From: Pomphorhynchus laevis
Lineage: Eukaryota; Acanthocephala; Palaeacanthocephala; Echinorhynchida; Pomphorhynchidae
NCBI GenBank assembly: GCA_012934845.2
Contig: WNNJ02002305.1
Span: 62,001 to 126,000 of the forward strand
Length of the DNA stretch: 64,000 nt
Direction: 5' to 3'
In this document: piece by piece, positions 10,035-21,300 of the stretch
Numbering within the stretch: the stretch's first letter is position 1
Layout: every line of letters starts with the position of its first letter
Made by a program: the position numbers and the translations under genes
Notes under the pieces: generated by a model
Told to the model about the DNA's origin: nothing
Databases searched by the model: none
What the model saw: the letters and a program-made list of their open reading frames with translations, nothing else

Positions 10035-12425
10035 TAGCACAAACCCAAACTCCCAAATCTTTTTATGAGTTAATTCTTTCGATACTAATTGAACCAAACT
10101 GGTACTCACCTCCAAGATGATCACATGATCTTAGTGATATACGCATACATGTACATTTAGCGAAATTGATCCTCAAATGATTTCGTATAGACCAATTGGA
10201 TATAACGTCGACGTCGCTTTGTAAATGCTGTTTGTCAAGATCGGAAATAATAGGTCGCCAAACTTTAAGATCATCTGCATATAATAAACTGAATAAACTG
10301 ATATTTGGTATCAAATCGTTGATATAAAGACTGAATAAGATGGGACCCAATACACTACCCTGTGGAACACCTAATAACACTGGAAATGGACTCGACAGCG
10401 ACTCATTTACTCGTACGACACTTTGTCGGTTGGAAAGGAATACACGAATCCAGTTTATGATCCTCTTATCAAGATGAATGTGCTCCAACTTCTCAATAAG
10501 ACGCGTGTGATTAACTTAGTCGAACGCTTTTGAGAAATCAAAGAAAATGACATCAACTGGTATGCCTTGATCATAATAGTGATACCAATTTTCACGTGCA
10601 TGTACAAGATTAGTAGTCGTGGAATAACCTTTTCGGAAGCCATGCTGTGCTGGGTTCAAAATTTGAAATCTATTTAGAAATTCTATTATTCGTCGCTTAA
10701 TCAATCTTTCTAGCACACGACAACACACGCAAGTGAGACTAATAGGCCTATAATTGTCAATGGACGAACTATCCCCTTCTTATAAATAGGGCAGATGATG
10801 GAATTCTGCCAATCAGAAGAAACAACGCCAAAGCAACAGACGCAGAGAAAATATTGTAAAGCGGATGACATATTATGTCAGCGATGTTGCGCAAATATAC
10901 GGGCGGTAAGCCATCTGGACCCGCACCTGCTTTGCATTTAAGTTTCCGAAGCTCTTGGAGAACATCATCACATCGGAAGAGGTCGCTGGTGTCATCTCCG
11001 GGCGATTCAAATGTACACGGATCACCCATTGTCACATCCTTATGGTCAAGATTCAAAGAATGGAAATGATTTCCAAACATATTTGATATCTGCAAAGAAT
11101 CAGTTATGAATTTCTCATCGTCACGTTGAATACAATTTATAGGTTTACAGCGCGTATGCTTAGCAGTCACATACCTAAAGAAAGAGCGGGGATCACGGTG
11201 ACAGTTTATACTTAGCTGATTTTCGAAAGATCGCCTACCAGTTCGCTTCATGGACGTAACGAGGTTTCGCCATTTCTTATAAGTGCTGAAATTAGCTGTC
11301 TTTACGATAGTTATTAAAGGCCTTACGTCTCATCTTTAAAGCATGTTTTATGTCGCTATTAAACCAAGGCGGTGAGATCGATGTCAAACAGTGTTTACTC
11401 TGAAGAGGTGAGAAACGATTAAGGAGGTGATACAGAGTATCCCTGAAAATCTGCCATGAATATTCGACGCCAACATCAAAAGCATCCAACCACTTTACCC
11501 CAACGAGATATTTATTTACTAGAGTAAAGTCAGTTCTGAATGGGTTTACAGACGACGTCGGATTTACGCCATGTGAGTAGACATCGCTCAGACCAATCGA
11601 AATGACCACATGATCTAAATGACCTATTGGGTCCAGATAGCTTAATCTATCAAGAATGTCATATGGTACAGTAAGGCATAAATCCAAAAGTGAATGTGAA
11701 TCCTGTGAAAATCTTGTACTCTGACTGACATGTTGCTTAAGAGCCAAGCTGTTTATTAAGCCAAGTAGCTTCAAACTCTCGACATCCGAGTCATTGGAAG
11801 TGTAATTAACCCAATTGACAGATGGCATGTTGAAATCACCGAGTACAACAAATCTATCACAATAACTACTTCTCTATACTAAAGCAGCTATGCATCTGTG
11901 TTTGATCTTGGAGAACGATACACAGTCAATACCGTTATTGGGTGTTGACAATATAGCCTAATACACAATGCTTCATTATGGTTAATAGCATCACTAAGAG
12001 TTTCAATTACTCGGAATTGAAGCCTATTAGAGATATACGCGATAACACCTCCTCCAATTTTCCCTGTTCTATCACTTCTACTTATGCTGTATCCCTCAAT
12101 GAATATATCTACGTCTGCTATTGACGAACTAAGCCAAGATTCTGTGAAAATACCTACATCTGGTACGATATCTTGAAAGAGACATTTTATTTCATCTAAC
12201 TTATTAAGTAGACTACGAATATTCGAGTAAATGATTTTTAAACCACCATTATTTGTGCTCAACTTGAAGGAAAAATCGCGAAGTGATTTTCGAAATTCAC
12301 GAATACACCGATCTACATTGAGGCAAGGTGAAACAGTGAATATTTCACGTCTTAGGCGGAGGGCGCCAAAGTGGTAAGAAGGCTTGCAGGATTGATCACA
12401 TCTGACAGTCCCTTCCAATGAATAT
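10035..12425 (-). mobile_element. CR1-like LINE copy with AP endonuclease and RT, truncated at the 3' end
   Basis: Third CR1-like copy, broken into several frames. From its 5' side: AP endonuclease blocks IYSNIRSLLNKLDEIK and GIFTESWL (frame 12418-11888), MPSVNW, SLLDLCL and GHLDHVVI (frame 11828-11292; the usual Ser of the SDH motif reads Leu), the linker and early RT segment with KAGAGPDGLPP (11251-10769), HGFRKGYST and FFDFSKAFD (10728-10516), and GVPQGSVLGP with the catalytic LLYADDLKVW (10488-10063). It stops soon after the catalytic core, where KDLGV would follow, and runs into a (TTA)n tract. The C-terminal third present in the copy at 1070-2233 is missing. Several frameshifts and stops mark it as dead. 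Confidence 0.85.
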
Positions 12426-12594
12426 GTAGACGCCTCCGCACAACTCGAAAATTTTGTATTGTCAAATTCTTTTCACCCAACTCTAATCGACATGCTAACT
12501 CTGATTTAGCCTCTTAATGTAAACTGCTTCACGTGTTTAAATCAAAATTAAAATTAAAATTTAGATTTAGCCTCTAAAATGTAAACTGCTTCAT

Positions 12595-13275
12595 TGTAAA
12601 ATGACGTTTATTTTAAATTTCATTTTTTTTATTTAAACTATATTCAAATTATAGAAAATCTAAAAACAATTATTAATTTTATTATTTAATTATTACTTTT
12701 TGATTTGGCATTATTATGTTTTGTTTTGTTTATAATTATATTAAATACGTAGACTCAGTTAGCTGATTTAATTTGTTCTACTGACATGTTATTATTGACC
12801 TCTGGACTTTGTTTTCTCGGTAAAATGACCTCTGCCAGAAATACTGAAACTATGTATTATTGGTTACGACTTTACTATTATTTTTTCTTATTTTCAAACA
12901 AGTTTGATGAATTATTAATTCTTAAAAAGGGAGAAGTTTGCATCCCAAGGTGTTTACACTTTAAAATGTAAACTGTTTCACGTGATCACTTTTAAGAGAC
13001 CAGGTAATGGCCAATAGCTAGGTCGCGTAGCGCGTGGAGTGAAGGTGGTAGATCTTTATAGATCTTGTTCTAGCCTGCAACCGCCTTAAGCAGGGCAGCC
13101 CCCTGTCAGATGCTGCTGGATGGCCCGTTGTAAGTTTAGTCTGAGTCAACTAAACTAGGTGGCGACACCGAAAAAGCAACGTTAAAAATCATGACTCAAA
13201 AGTTACATGTTATGTGTTGTTTATTTTATAATTATATTAAATACGTATACTCAGTTAGCTGATTTAATTAAAAAG
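12595..13275 (+). mobile_element. Internally deleted Penelope-like element (terminal repeat, 5' UTR, terminal repeat end)
   Basis: It starts in the 3' tail and terminal repeat (AAAATGACGTTTATTTTAAA, then to CAGTTAGCTGATTT near 12775). It continues through the whole 5' untranslated region (12776-13210) and then jumps at AAAAGTTACATG, just before the nuclease start codon of the full element, straight to the last 60 bases of the terminal repeat (about 13211-13270). All coding sequence is gone. The 5' UTR here closely matches the reverse strand at 57060-57510. Confidence 0.8.
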
Positions 13276-13814
13276 TTTCCATTAGAAATAACATCTTTAT
13301 CTTTTAGAAGTGATTTATAGATATGCTGATTTATCTTATCCGATATGTGATTCGTCATGATAGATTAATTAAAAATCGATTATAATAGATAAGATAGTAC
13401 TAATCTATTATTGATTTACAGTAATCATTTATAGCAAATTTCTAAGTCAATAATTTACTTCTTATTATCGAGAATGTTTACTAAATTAAGTTTATAGTTT
13501 ATTTATATGAAGTTTTAATGTCTTTTAAATATGTACTTTTATTAATCAAATGTAAGTATTTAACAAATCATAAAATTTGATCAATACAGAAACAAATATT
13601 TAATATTAATTTTGATAAAGATAAGATTATTCCTACGTGAATAATGATTATACTTAATAATCATTAAATGATTATATAAGATTTTAGACTATTTGTCTTA
13701 ATAAAAGTCAATTTTTATGAATTGACTAATAAATAGTATACGATGTATTCGAATAAATAGTATGTAGAGCTTTTAAATGTATCATCATGTATCGTATCTA
13801 ACACTGTGATTATC
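13276..13814. other. AT-rich spacer, no gene
   Basis: No coding frame or RNA gene is visible. Part of it (about 13490-13640, including TTTATATGAAGTTTTAATG) reappears in diverged form at about 18020-18115, beyond the other side of the LTR element. Confidence 0.6.
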
Positions 13815-13898
13815 ACTGTGATAATCTAACATGTAATCATATTGTATAACTATATTCTAGATTGTTGAATAAAGCCTTATTTGGTTTATCATTACAAT
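13815..13898 (+). repeat. 5' terminal direct repeat of the LTR element
   Basis: About 84 bp from ACTGTGATAATC to CATTACAAT, with a possible polyadenylation signal (GAATAAAG) inside. If LTR ends follow the TG...CA rule, the unit is TGTGATAATC...CATTACA, about 80 bp, which is short for this group. Confidence 0.75.
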
Positions 13899-13921
13899 TT
13901 ATTCAACAATTGTGTTGAATT

Positions 13922-16900
13922 GTGTTGAACTCGGATTTTCAACAATTGACGTCCAACGTTTCCATGGATAAACTTCTTATACATCAACCTTTCAATCTGG
14001 ATCCAGACACATCAGATTGTCAAGACGAATGGATTCACTGGCGCCAAAAGCTACAAAATTTTTTCTCGTTGCAAGTCACAGTAACAGATGACCAGAAACG
14101 ATTTGTACTCATTAACTTACTGTCATCAAGACTTTACTTACTGATCAAAGATTCTAGAACATTCGACTCAGCCTTAAATATACTCGATAAGCAATTTCAG
14201 AAGCCAGTTAACGCGGTTTTTAATAGATTTCAACTGCATACTTGTCGTCAAGATAAAACGATGAATATCCAGCAATATGTGAGAAAACTTGAAGAATTGG
14301 CAACAAAGTGTAATTTTGAAGATGTCGATTCCGCAACTAACCGTCGAAGCCATATCATTGACGCCCTCGTCCATGGTCTACTAAATTCTTATATACGTGA
14401 GAGGATACTCGAATCGAATAAAACTGACTTCGATGAAATTGTTTTAATGGCATCATCTCTAGAGGCCGCACAACAACAAGCAGCCGTTTTTACTTCAAAT
14501 GACGAGACAAGATCAATGCTAGCATCGGTTTCAGCGGACAACAATAACGAACCCTCCCATTCCGAATTCGATGATGACAAATCGATTAACGCAGCCTTGC
14601 GAAACAAAATTACCAAACGCTGTTACTTTTGCGGTAATCATTATCACCCCCGCAGTAAGTGTCCTGCAAGAGACGTTACTTGCAACATTTGTTCTAAACA
14701 TGGTCATTTTGCCAAAGTCTGTCAATCAAAATTAAAATTTTCCACCTCGACTTCATCGGCGTTATGTTCCATGTCCAACTTAGAGGATCCAAGTTCATTG
14801 ACTTCCATTACAATCAATGGTCAACAAATCGAATGTCTTCTAGATACGGGCAGTTCAGAAAATTTCATTGACACGAATATCGCACATAAATTACAACTGA
14901 CAACCACATCTTGCTGTAAAACAGTTTATATGGCGTCCTCCTCCTCTTGGGCCACAATTACAAAACAGTGCACAACAAACATTGAGTTGAATAAAAATAC
15001 TTATCCACGCTGCCGTTTTTCATTGTTGTCGTCATTATGCGCTGATGCCATATTAGGCAGAGAATTCATGAAGGAACATGAATTCATAACGTTCCCATTC
15101 GGTGGAAATTTGCCTGGACTAACTCTCGCTAACATATCTCCAGCATCTGCCATAAAAATCCAGCCATTAACACTTTTTCCGAATTTGCCGAAACATCTCA
15201 TTCCAGTTGCCACGAAATCAAGAAGACAGACACTATCAAACGCCGAGTTTATTCGAAGCCAAGTAGCTAACTTACTCAAATCCGGCATTATTCGAGAAAG
15301 CAGATCGCCTTGGCGCTCACAGGTTCTTGTTGTTACAAATAGGAATGGTAGACAGAGAATGGTTGTCGACTACTCGCAAACTATTAACCGATTCACATCT
15401 TTGGATGCCTACCCTCTTCCTAATATCGATGACCTCATTTCGAAGATTGCAACACATTCCGTGTTTTCGACGCTCGATCTTTCCAGTGCTTACTATCAGA
15501 TTCCATTGCTGGAGGAAGATAAAAAATACACGGCTTTCGAAGCATCAGGACGTTTGTACGAATTCCAGCGAATTCCTTTTGGGCTTACAAATGCTGTTTC
15601 TGCTTTCCAACGAATCATGAATAACCTCATCGAACACTATCAACTTGAAGGAGTATTTGCTTACTTAGATGACATCATCGTGTGTGGAAATAGCACTGAT
15701 GAACACGACAAAAGACTAGATCGTCTAACGACCATCGCTAATCAGCTCAACATCAAATTCTCTCCGGAAAAGTCGCGTTTGGGCAAGACACAACTCAATT
15801 TTTTGGGCTACCATATTCGACATGGTTGCATCAAACCTGACACTGAAAGAATTAAGCCATTTCTTACTTACCCGATTCCGGAAAATCACACTTCACTACA
15901 GAGACTCCTCGGTATGCTCGCTTACTATTCGAGGTGGATCCCTTCTTTCTCGGCAAAGATACGCCCACTGGTAGAATCGAAAGATTTTCCCCTCGATCGT
16001 GCTGTCATCCGACAGATAGAAGAAATAAAGTCGGAAATCTCGAATTCATTTTTATGTGCTTACAATCCGGATCTTTCCTTGACTGTTGAAACTGACGCCT
16101 CATATTCATCTATCGGCGCGGTGCTCAGTCAAAACAACTGCCCCGTCGCCTTCTATTCACGATCCTTGCCTAAAACAGCGTTGCGACAGTCGAGTGTGGA
16201 AAAGGAGGCTTACGCGATTGTGGAAGCTCTTAAATATTGGAAGCATTTCCTGCTAGGACGCTATTTCATTGTCAAAACCGATCAGAGGTCAGTGTCATTT
16301 ATGTTTGATCAAAAACTGTCGAATCGCATAAAAAGTGACAAAATCGCTCGATGGAGAATTGAACTTGCACCTTACAATTTTGGCATTGAATACCGGCCCG
16401 GACAATCAAATAAAGCTGCTGACGCAATGTCTAGGATAACATGTTCGTCTTGCAAAACAGTTAATGATCTTAAGATCTTGCATAATTCATTGTGTCATCC
16501 GGGTGTCAGTCGATTACTTCACTACGTTCGTTCGCATGAGTTACCTTTTGACAAAAGTGACGTTGCGGACGTTGTCTCTTCGTGTCAAATTTGCGCCGAA
16601 TTGAAGCCTCGATACGCTAGACCAGAAACAGCACATGTCATCAAGGCTACGCATCCATTTGAACGGCTAAGCATTGACTTTAAAGGCCCATTGACATCAA
16701 CTACAGAAAACAAATATCTCCTTTGTGTCGTTGACGAATATTCTCGCTTTCCGTTCGCCATACCGTGTAAGGATACATCTTCTATATCAGTCATCAATTG
16801 CCTGAATCAAATCTTCAGTGTTTTTGGTTACCCAGCCAACGTTCACAGTGACCAAGCAACATGTTTTCAATCCAACGAATTCCGAACGTATCTAAATTCT

Positions 16901-17620
16901 CGCGGTATTAGCTGCACCCGCAGTTCGTGCTACAACCCACGTGGTAACGGACAGGCCGAACGATTCGTTGGAATAATCTGGAAGACAACCCAACTCGCCC
17001 TCAAAACTCACAGGAAAATACTGGCGGAATGGGAATTTGTTCTGCCATTGGTTTTGTCATCTTTGCGCAGCTTACTGTGTACCGCGATAGGGGAGACTCC
17101 ACATCAACGACTATTTTCTTTCCCAAGGAATTCTTGTAACAAATGTATCGTTCCGAGATGGTTGGGAACAGGTGAAAACGTGCTTTTAAATCAGAATCCA
17201 ATGTCTAAATCAAATCCGTTGTTTTCGCAGGCTGAAATCTTACAATCAAATGGTAACTACGCTACTATTCGGAAACCTTGCGGGAAAGAGATGAATGTGT
17301 CCGTAAGAAGACTGACCAGGTACCCTATTACAAATTCTAACATAGATAACGATATGCTACTGATTGATCGGACATCAGAAGGAGACGGCATGCATTCAAA
17401 AACCGACTCGACAATCGTATCACGACAATCATTGAATGGAGCTGATAATATTACACAAGTTGGAATCGGTAACTATCGGAGTGAAGAGAATCAACAAGTC
17501 GAACATAATAGACTTCAAGAATTACGGCGTAGTCCTAGGGATAGAAGAACTCCGAAGTACCTAGACGATTATATAATCGGGGAAGACTGTGATAATCTAA
17601 CATGTAATCATATTGTATAA
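13922..17620 (+). CDS. Gag-Pol polyprotein of the LTR element
   Basis: One frame of 1232 residues carries capsid-type and enzyme domains in the usual Ty3/Gypsy order. The gag region has two CCHC knuckles near 233-270 (CYFCGNHYHPRSKC and CNICSKHGHFAKVC). Next come an aspartic protease with LLDTGSS near 306, reverse transcriptase with the YLDDI core near 581, RNase H (ETDASYS near 722), and an integrase with the HHCC finger near 850-900 followed by the DDE core starting at SIDFKGPL near 917. Gag and pol lie in one frame rather than two. The end of the frame runs into the 3' terminal repeat. No envelope-like gene is present. Confidence 0.9.
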   Translation: MLNSDFQQLTSNVSMDKLLIHQPFNLDPDTSDCQDEWIHWRQKLQNFFSLQVTVTDDQKRFVLINLLSSRLYLLIKDSRTFDSALNILDKQFQKPVNAVFNRFQLHTCRQDKTMNIQQYVRKLEELATKCNFEDVDSATNRRSHIIDALVHGLLNSYIRERILESNKTDFDEIVLMASSLEAAQQQAAVFTSNDETRSMLASVSADNNNEPSHSEFDDDKSINAALRNKITKRCYFCGNHYHPRSKCPARDVTCNICSKHGHFAKVCQSKLKFSTSTSSALCSMSNLEDPSSLTSITINGQQIECLLDTGSSENFIDTNIAHKLQLTTTSCCKTVYMASSSSWATITKQCTTNIELNKNTYPRCRFSLLSSLCADAILGREFMKEHEFITFPFGGNLPGLTLANISPASAIKIQPLTLFPNLPKHLIPVATKSRRQTLSNAEFIRSQVANLLKSGIIRESRSPWRSQVLVVTNRNGRQRMVVDYSQTINRFTSLDAYPLPNIDDLISKIATHSVFSTLDLSSAYYQIPLLEEDKKYTAFEASGRLYEFQRIPFGLTNAVSAFQRIMNNLIEHYQLEGVFAYLDDIIVCGNSTDEHDKRLDRLTTIANQLNIKFSPEKSRLGKTQLNFLGYHIRHGCIKPDTERIKPFLTYPIPENHTSLQRLLGMLAYYSRWIPSFSAKIRPLVESKDFPLDRAVIRQIEEIKSEISNSFLCAYNPDLSLTVETDASYSSIGAVLSQNNCPVAFYSRSLPKTALRQSSVEKEAYAIVEALKYWKHFLLGRYFIVKTDQRSVSFMFDQKLSNRIKSDKIARWRIELAPYNFGIEYRPGQSNKAADAMSRITCSSCKTVNDLKILHNSLCHPGVSRLLHYVRSHELPFDKSDVADVVSSCQICAELKPRYARPETAHVIKATHPFERLSIDFKGPLTSTTENKYLLCVVDEYSRFPFAIPCKDTSSISVINCLNQIFSVFGYPANVHSDQATCFQSNEFRTYLNSRGISCTRSSCYNPRGNGQAERFVGIIWKTTQLALKTHRKILAEWEFVLPLVLSSLRSLLCTAIGETPHQRLFSFPRNSCNKCIVPRWLGTGENVLLNQNPMSKSNPLFSQAEILQSNGNYATIRKPCGKEMNVSVRRLTRYPITNSNIDNDMLLIDRTSEGDGMHSKTDSTIVSRQSLNGADNITQVGIGNYRSEENQQVEHNRLQELRRSPRDRRTPKYLDDYIIGEDCDNLTCNHIV

Positions 17621-17669
17621 CTATATTCTAGATTGTTGAATAAAGCCTTATTTGGTTTATCATTACAAT
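17586..17669 (+). repeat. 3' terminal direct repeat of the LTR element
   Basis: Matches 13815-13898 over about 84 bases. The last codons and the stop of the gag-pol frame lie inside it. Confidence 0.75.
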
Positions 17670-17689
17670 CGATCAATGTTGCGTCCTCT

Positions 17690-17997
17690 CCAATGTCGGT
17701 TAAAGCTCTGATTTCCGCGAAGCCGCAGTTAATCCGCTAAAGAGTAATATTTGGATGATCCGGAGAATTTCGCGCGCTGCTAGACCGGTGGTGGCTAGCT
17801 CTCTTACTCGACTGTTATTGACTGTTGTCTCAGATCCGTCCGTGGAAGATGCCTGGTTTGCGTTGTTGACTTTCACTAAATCAGTGTTGCGTCTGCTAAA
17901 TTACTCGACGGATAAAAGCTCATCAGGAAACAGCTCGCTGGCTAATAACTTCAAAAAGGGCTTCCTTTTCCTCAAATGTCCATCACGTCAGTGATAA
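17690..17997 (+). mobile_element. Probable LINE fragment (segment upstream of an RT domain)
   Basis: A GC-richer island with a frame (17755-17997) encoding MIRRISRAARPVVASS and DAWFALLTFTKSVL. The pattern of a basic ISRAARP start and a helical LLTF..SVL block resembles the short helical segment that precedes reverse transcriptase in many invertebrate LINEs with a PD-(D/E)xK nuclease. A C-terminal piece of such a LINE lies at 33301-33735. No RT motif is present here. The assignment rests on remembered family patterns and is tentative. Confidence 0.4.
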
Positions 17998-18264
17998 AAT
18001 AATATAATATAATTAAGATTATAGTTAATTTATATGAAGTTTTAATGTCTTTTATTAATCAATATTTAATTTTAATTTTGATAATCTTCAGATAAGATTA
18101 TCCCTACTTAATAGTCAATTTATACTTTTTAACTTTTTTTACTTTCAAGCGGTTGAATACATACATATTGGCCAAATATGCATGTATTTTGGCCATTATA
18201 TCATAATAGTAAATACATACACGTATTTCCTCTAAATATATTTGATTATCAAGACAAATACGAA

Positions 18265-18271
18265 TTTTTAG
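18265..18271 (+). promoter_or_regulatory. Possible trans-splice acceptor upstream of RBM42
   Basis: ATTTTTAG ends 37 bases before the RBM42 start codon and matches the TTTAG form of the gene's own intron acceptors. A similar AG lies 2 bases before the GHITM start and directly before the NDUFA8 start. Leader trans-splicing is an inference from this pattern. Confidence 0.35.
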
Positions 18272-18308
18272 ATTTCATAAGTTCTCTGAACATCGTCTTT
18301 ATACGATA

Positions 18309-21300
18309 ATGAATCCAAACAAAAGACTAATCGAAGAAGAATTTTCCCGGTTTGTATTGGTTTATTTTTTGAAATCTTAACAAGCTTTGACAATTTAGTT
18401 TCGAAAGAGAATTGGCGGAGGCATCTGCTAAAGTGAATGACGTACCGGAATTACGGCAGCCAAGCGTTCCAGCACTTCCGGTTGGTTCATAACTAGTATA
18501 TTTCAGTTTATATAAATTCACAACTTTAATATTTACAATTTAGTTATCAACCTTTGTTTTGCCTGTACACCTCTTGATGCTCATATATTGTCCTCAATGG
18601 ATTAACTCGTATAAATCACTCAAATGTGATATTTTACTGGAAGCACTAGCACGAAGATGTGTTGGTATGAACATGCACAATCAATAAAAATTGCTAATAC
18701 TTACCTTTAAGAATATGCAATGTTAGAAAAGTTGTTCAAACTAAAAATATGAATATATTTTCAATTTGCATGAATCAGGTCATCTAACGAAGGCTGCATA
18801 TTTTGTACTAAAAATAAATGTAAAAATGAAACTATCATTATACTCTGTTAGATGTCTTTTTGAGGAAATGCTAATACACCATATAAGGTGGAACTTATCA
18901 AGTATCTAATTCTAATACGAAATATATTGTTTATTATCCTTCCATAGAATGGATAAGCGGTTATCAGGAGAAAGTACTTGAATCCAGGTGTCGGTCCCTA
19001 TTCCTCGAGCCACAAATTCTTTGAGCAGCAAAGCCGAATCTATGCTAATGAAGTATTGGCTGTGATGAAATTTGATTATCAAGTATCCTATTCAACACAA
19101 ACAACAACAATTTCTCGACAAGCAAAACAAACAAACAACATGCAATATTTTTTTCCTGTCAACTACTGGTCCGGATGTCGGGTCGTTGAAGCAGAGCACG
19201 AATCAAATTACTAAAGACATCGCGATTCTGGGGGACAGACCAGAGTTCTTTTTCAGATAGCCCAAGGCGGTCTTCGGCCAGTTTCGAGATTTGATATCTA
19301 AACCTGTACCTTGGTCTACCTCGAAGTCTCTTTCCAGAGAGTTCGTCATGGAAAACCCTCAAAAAAGGCGATATCTAGACATCCTTAGAACGTGTCCTAT
19401 CCATCTCATCTGATTTTCTTCGATGTGGAAAAGCAGCGACTTTACTCCGAGTACATCCCGGATGACCGAATTCCTAACCTTATCTCGTAGACTAAGACTG
19501 GCCACATCGCGAAGAAACCTCATTTCGGTTACCTGTATCCGAGATGTTATCATTTTGCCATAACCCAAAGCTCACGACTATAGATTAAGATATGAACGAA
19601 AATTGCGTGGTAAACCGAAAGCTTCGCTCGAAGACTCAACTCCCATTTCACCACGACATACCTGTACAAAGAACGTATGGATGCGTTAAGTGCCCAAATC
19701 CGCTTCTCAATCTTTTTGATGTTCCTGCCGTCCCACGAGAACAATACCCCAAGATACTTAAAATCCTTCACATCAGGAAGAACCTTTTCCCCAATCCAGA
19801 TTGACATTGACACTTTAATCCGATACGAACACATAGATACAGTCTTGGAGGTACTAATACCATCCCTGCCGCTTGGCATTCCATCGTGAATCGACCTAGT
19901 AGGCATTGTAAGTGTTCAGGACAAGAAACCAACAAGACAACGTCATCTGCAAAAAGCAGAGATGCTATCCTGATGGAACAGAACTGAAGACCGACATCCG
20001 TCAGAGCAGCCCGTCTCGAAGTTTTGTATATATAAACAAGATACAAAAGACACAACTGACGAATTCCAACGCCTACTAGAAAAGATTCAGACTTCCTACC
20101 TAGAACACGAACACAACTCATACTTTGTCCATACAGAGAAGCCACAGTACAGATATCTGACGTTAGCGTCGTACTCTATACTTTCTTAGTACATCCCACA
20201 ACATCTCTCGCAGAACTCGATCGAACGCCTACTCCAAATCTACTAAACACATTTAGACGGTTGAGCAATCTCCCAAGACCATTCAAGGATAGTTGAGAGA
20301 CTAAAGAGCTGATCCGTAGTTTCACGACCCGGACGAAAGCCGCATTGTTCTTCTTGCAACTGTCCATCAACTATAGGCCGTATCCTTAACTCAAGAATCC
20401 TAGCAAATAGCTTAACAGTTTGGCTAAGCAGAGTAATGTCCCGATAATTAGAGCACACTCTCCGATCTTAAAGATCGGTACCACCACCCCCAGTTCGCCA
20501 TTCACTTGGAACCTTGCCCGACTTTAATGCAACGTTGAAGATCAGTGTGAGCCATTTCATGCCAACAACGTCGAGGTCCTTTAACGCTTCACATCGAATC
20601 TCGTATACTTCAGAAGACTTGCCATTGCGAAGTTTTTTAACAACATCCATGACCTCTTCCAAAGAGATGATCTCTTCCGTTAGTTGTAAAGGCTCTACTT
20701 CTACAAGAGAAGGCATATTTATCGGATTAAAGAGACTCCTAAAATGCTCTTTCGGACAACCAAGAATTTTTTCAATGTCAGTCAGCATAGATCCTATCTT
20801 GTCATGGACAGTTTGATGAGTTTTCTGCTTTCCAACACGAAGGTTCCTAATCATCCCCCAGAACATCTTCGAAGCTAACCTATAATCAAATTCTAAGTGC
20901 TCTCTAAACTTCTCACAAGCAGCCTTCATCGCTTCGGTAACTGCTCGAGCTGAAACTCTCTTTACCCTTCGGTACTTGTCTACAGCTTCCACTGAATTAT
21001 CTGACAAAGTTGCCTTATAAGCCAGCTTCTTCTGCTTAACAAAATCTCTAACTGTTGGTGTCCACCAAGCAGTTCCAGTATTTCCTCCGAGACAATAGCA
21101 ATTTCAAAATGGCTTCATTTAAGCACAAGAAATTAAGAAACTGATTTCTTTTGTTTTTCGCAACTTTTTCTTTCTATGGTAATAAAATATTTTTATTTGA
21201 TATAATAAAGCTGTTATCACAGAAGGTTGAAGCATTTTTAAATTTAATTTACAAATTCAGCTATTAGAAAATGAACATAATTGTTAGCTACTCAAAATGT

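Larger units (their letters stand above)
13815..17669 (+). mobile_element. Ty3/Gypsy-type LTR retrotransposon with very short terminal repeats
   Basis: Fossil or recent LTR element of the Ty3/Gypsy group; the layout resembles Mag-like lineages, though that placement is tentative. It consists of direct repeats of about 84 bp at 13815-13898 and 17586-17669, which look identical, around one gag-pol frame. It looks whole by eye. Identical terminal repeats point to a recent insertion, though 84 bp is too short to date it well. No clear 4-6 bp target duplication was found next to the repeats. Confidence 0.85.

Noticed and set aside
18546-18690. A 48-codon open stretch after TTTACAATTTAG as an RBM42 exon.
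   Set aside because: It shows no family resemblance and ends in a stop without a good donor.
18978-19214. Open stretch reading LNPGVGPYSSSHKFF as an extra RBM42 exon.
   Set aside because: Exon 2 and the exon at 22256 already join in phase without it, and it has no clear acceptor; it overlaps the end of the RTE copy. Not fully excluded.
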